Both the position numbers and the translations under genes were made by a program. A stretch of DNA of 64,000 bases from Acanthochromis polyacanthus. Lineage: Eukaryota; Chordata; Actinopteri; Pomacentridae. The stretch is from the NCBI RefSeq assembly GCF_021347895.1, contig NC_067122.1, positions 12,575,983 to 12,639,982 on the forward strand, in the 5' to 3' direction. Below are positions 60,011 to 64,000 of this stretch, one piece after another; position 1 is the first letter of the stretch, and each line of letters starts with the position of its first letter. The notes below the pieces were generated by a model. It was not told the origin of the DNA, searched no databases, and saw nothing but the letters and a program-made list of their open reading frames with translations.

Positions 60011-63000
60011 GCTTTTGGGCCCACTGATGTCCTAAAAACACGCAAACCATTTACGTCCATCCACACTTACTGTTTTGTTCCTTACTTTTGTCTGAGCAAA
60101 ATGTAAAAGTAAACCCATTTATGAGGGAATGGAAATTGATGAAAAAAATAGCTGCCACACATGAGCATCAGAGATTTTACTCTGACCAAAACTGACACTG
60201 AGAAAAACTGAGAAACTGTAAGACAACATTCCAGTACTTTAGCCAATGAAACACTGAGGGTAGGAGCAAATGTCTTATAAAACTAGAGATCATCTTTAAC
60301 TTTATTGCAATGGTATGTATTTTTTCTGTTCATAAACGCACAGCTTCTTTCTGTTTATATGTTCAAGCAAGGTGAGTGCAGGACATGTTTTACACAAAGG
60401 TAAGTGCATGTTGAAAATGAAGGCAAATGTCTTCAGGAAATGCACAGTCATGATACAGATTACAACATATATGCTGAAAATAGATGCGGACACCCGTTTA
60501 GATGATAGCCAGTTAAGCTCTAGCCAACACTGTACCAGTACAGCAGTTGTTAAATGCTACACGGTCTAATCATTTGCTGCAGTGACTTCAGATTAAATGA
60601 ACAACCTTTCCTTATTACACAAAGACCTGGGGGTAAAAGAACCCCATAAGCAGTAGCAGGGGATTGTTAAAAGGCTGTTAACAAAGTGTCTGCTGTGTTG
60701 ATACAAACACAGCGACGCTACAATGCCCTGCAGGCCTCATAATATACATGAACTGACACTTCAAAGAGACGAGACTTGTCGTCACTGCCAAGTTCCCTGT
60801 GAGATTAGCCAGAGATAACTGCACACTTTGACCACTGTCCAATCTACCCTAGAGTGTGCAATGGCTGATTTTAATTAGAATTCTTGTTATTGAGGGCTTA
60901 GTTTCAATTTTAAGATGTGAATAAACTTGTGTTGTGTAGATGTGCTTTAAATGAGACAGCATGCTTCTGCATTAGTCTGTGTAAAGTGACATTATATATA
61001 TATTATCAGTTTCATCTCTACACAAATAAACATGCTGTGGGGGAAAAAAAACAGTGTGAAGAATGATTATGACATTGTGAGAATAGTCCCGTGTACATCG
61101 TGTTCAGTGTAGTAGAGAGAAATAATAAAAATAAAACATAAAGTTGCCATTTGAGTTGGAAAAGATCACAAGAGAGAGAGCTCAAGACAGAGTGAAGAAG
61201 AGATGCTCCAGTTCCTGTTTTGGTAGAAGTTAATTCTGTCACATTGAGAAGTTTGTCAAGCAGATGATTACATTTTCTCAGCACAGTGGATATCTCTTGT
61301 TCTAAAGGGTCAAGGAGAGACAGTGACAGAGGCAGCTAAAATAAGCATCAAGGAATAGGTGGAGTGTCTTTGAATTAAACCTACCAGACTTCTAAAACAT
61401 CATAATACTGCCACGGTGAGCTGCCGCAGTTTGTGCTCGGTGAAAGCTCCGTAAGAACTGACAATAAATTTTTCAGGGGCGGGTGGAGGATTGCAGTGTT
61501 TAAGATAATTGTTTGTGACAGCATTTCTTTATGAATACCCTTTACCTGATCACAAGACTGCTGTATGACAATATCAGAAATACGAGGGGCTTTGAGGCTG
61601 AGTGCAGTTTTACACACAACAACAAAAGTGTCGTATGGAGGAAATGCAAATAGTTTGGCTCGTTCCCAACAGAGCGAGGCACACGGCAATAATGAGAGGG
61701 GCAGAGGGAGGAAAGTAGAGCCATGGGCCAAGAGCCAGCTGCCAAACAACAATAAAAAGCACTTGTGTATGATAGATCAAGCTGTGAGAGGAAGATGAAG
61801 GGCACATCGGGGTCAGATAGATAGAAATCCTCTGTGATCTCCCCCATCTTTCACAAAGACCGTTTGGCGTTACAAGAGACACTGAGGGGAGACAGACGGC
61901 ACACAAGGAGGACAGGAAATAGAGAGAAAAGAGAGAGACAAAAACTGAGAGAGAGAAAAAACACAGTGAAGGAAGAAACTAGACGTGGGTGGATGGTGAG
62001 ACAACAGGCTGCTGGGCACAGACATGTAAAAGCTCAACCACCCCTTATAGATAAGATCAAGACAGGATCCACCAGAGTGAAAGAAATACAAAACATCTAA
62101 ACAAGGAATGGCTGTGCTGTTTGTGCTTTTCGTGGTCATTTATCTCTCTTCTTACATCACGTTGCAGTTGTATTGCATCTCTGCAGGCATTTTCTGTCTT
62201 GTTCTTGTCATTTTGCATCTCTTTGTGTCTGTTTTGTGTCTCTTCTTGTTTTTCTTAGTTATTTTGTATTGTTTTGCGGGGAAGCTCCAAGCAGGAAATA
62301 TTACCCGTCACTTCAGATTTGTCCTTCTCTGTCCCCCTTGACCCTTTGGACTCCTGGACTATTCTCACTAGACCCATCCAGTACAACAGTTTCACGAATC
62401 CTTGTGAGACCGGGTTGTCCAGTAATATATCCATGGAGCCAGGGGCTTACTAGACATCTGGAAGGCAGCTAGTTGACCTCTGGAGCTTCTGTGCTGCATG
62501 GTTAGCGGAGCACATTGGATCCCACTGCTAAACCAATTGAGAGAGGAGCTGGAGGTGGTAGGGAAGGGGTGAGGAGGGGTGGACTGGGAAGGCTCTGTGG
62601 TTGAGGTGTGAACTGGGTCTCTCACATTTATCATAGTCAGGTGGAACACTGAATGAACCCGAGCAGCCACTCCTCCCTACTCCTTACTGCATCTTACAGA
62701 TAATGGAACACCGGAAACCGCTGGGGCTTTCTGAGAGAGCACTGCAGGACCACATAGATTACTGAAGAAACAGTACAGAGGAATACATGGGGAATGTATT
62801 TCACACGAGCATACCAACACTTTGAACTGTTTCACTTGTTTTCTGAAACTTGCCGGCTTTTGCCTCCTTCCAGAAATCAATTAAAGAACAGATTTACTAA
62901 ACCTTATACGAGTGTGACGACTGATGAGTATTTAAAAATCTTTCTGCTTCTCCGTGTGTCTCCTCCGCTATGGATCAATAACTCTTTTATACTGTCTATA

Positions 63001-63525
63001 ATTGAAATGCAGGGAGCCTGAGGTGATTTAGTTGGCTTTAATTTCCTTGTTTGTCATGAATACTAATATAAGCCCAAGGACATCAGATCTCCATTCATCT
63101 AGAAATGCACACTAACACATACACGCATTCTAATATTAACTGATATGCGCTTCAATTACAGGGTTGAGAGGGTCATTTTAAAAATGCAGTCAAATACAAT
63201 TAATATTTATCTGTGAAAAATGTGGTCAGTAACCTAATCCAATGTAACTTTATAACTGTCAAATACAAATACAATGACTTTTACTGAAGTGAATCCATAC
63301 ACTGTCTAGGAGTGCATCCCATAATTTGGTTTCTATCTTTCAGCTACCAGTTGGAGTGAGATTCTGAGAAGGTGGCAGGTGGGGTTACTGACTGAATAAA
63401 CAGATACAAGATTATACAATATAATATTTAATGTATATAATATTTTACCATAATTTATTTCATAGACATTTGTGTGAGCTTATCTGATGCTCTTGTAGGA
63501 AAAAGTATATTATACTGTACATCGA
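60011..63525. other. intron-like noncoding DNA
   Basis: AT-rich DNA with no supported exon. Purine-rich patches occur at 61830-61990 and a G-rich patch at 62540-62590. The frames on both strands at 61380-62670 follow these composition shifts and show no domain. Confidence 0.5.
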
Positions 63526-63529
63526 CATG

Positions 63530-63870
63530 GTTTGGGGTCAACTAGGCATGTTCTTAATGAAAACTCACACTTTAATTCATGTGCTTACATAATTGCATAA
63601 GGGTTTTCTAAACATCAATTAGCCTTTCAACACCATTAGCTAACATAATGTAACATTAGAACACAGGAGTGATGGTTGCTGGAAATGTTCCTCTGTACCC
63701 CTATGGAGATATTCCAGTAAAAATCAGCCGTTTCCAGCTAGAATAATCATTTACCACATTAACAATGTCTGGACTGATTAATCTAATGCCATCTTCATTG
63801 AAAAAATGCTTTTCTTTTAAAAAAGAAGGACATTTCTTAGTGACTCCAAATTTTTTGAACAGTAGTGTAT
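63530..63870 (-). mobile_element. non-autonomous Tc1-like fish repeat
   Basis: On the minus strand it opens with ACACTACTGTTCAAAAAATT, then TGGAGTCACTAAGAAATGTC. It continues through ATTAACAATGT-type text, GGAAACGGCTGATTTTTACT, GGAATATCTCCATAGGGGTA and AGCAACCATCACTCCTGTG to AGGCTAATTGATGTTTAGAA. This is a very common fish repeat whose ends read ACTACCGTTCAAAAGTTTGG. No coding sequence is expected. I recognised it from memory; a library search would fix the family name. Confidence 0.8.
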
Positions 63871-64000
63871 ATTCTAACAAATCCAAAACATGAGGAATAA
63901 ATAAATATATACACATTTGTGAGAGTGACAAGATTATTTTTCTAATACAACATCATGTTTAGAGACACCTCCTCCTAAGAACTACAATTGCAGTCAACAA

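Overview
This window is vertebrate nuclear DNA, almost certainly from a teleost fish. The evidence is an exon matching the ENOX (ecto-NOX disulfide-thiol exchanger) family and many degraded repeats of types typical of fish genomes: DANA/mermaid-like V-SINE pieces, a hAT MITE with a GGGGTGTCAA end, a Tc1-type transposase scrap, LINE tails and a Gypsy-like LTR. There is no bacterial gene organisation. Only one protein-coding segment is well supported: an internal enox1/enox2-type exon on the minus strand at 1092-1248. I found no other ENOX exon, so most of the remaining 62.7 kb is best read as one very long upstream intron (or intron plus 5' flank) of that gene. Nearly all short ORFs are chance frames.

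Layout. 0.9-1.25 kb: the ENOX exon and a weak second candidate exon. 1.25-39.6 kb: unique AT-rich intron-like DNA with scattered old elements (hAT MITE at 8.3 kb, V-SINE tails at 15.1 and 17.2 kb, LINE tail at 18.0 kb, purine/pyrimidine hairpin tract at 18.4 kb, a common fish repeat at 22.0 kb, an LTR-like block at 22.3 kb, a Tc1 transposase scrap at 32.4 kb). 39.6-48.85 kb: a large repeat complex. Two copies of a roughly 2-kb unclassified repeat flank a 4.5-kb tandem array of about 36 tRNA-like modules, each with recognisable Pol III box A and box B. 46.7 and 50.1 kb: two members of one TIR transposon family with exact 9-bp target-site duplications. The longer one carries a segment that looks like an exon with splice sites. 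51-64 kb: intron-like DNA with a frameshifted gene relic of unknown identity (53.5-54.0 kb), a V-SINE piece, a LINE C-terminal relic (59.7-60.0 kb) and a Tc1-like fish repeat (63.5-63.9 kb).

The most unusual part is 39.6-48.85 kb. The tRNA-like array has no T4 run on the plus strand, so a Pol III transcript could read through it until a T4 about 55 bp past its end. The flanking repeats carry many same-orientation sequences resembling the CTCF core (best: CCACCAGGTGGCGCTG and CCACCAGGGGGCGGC) and RFX X-box-like palindromes. Whether this dense mix of TFIIIC-, CTCF- and RFX-type sites inside a giant intron acts as a chromatin boundary is inference. The motifs themselves are directly visible.
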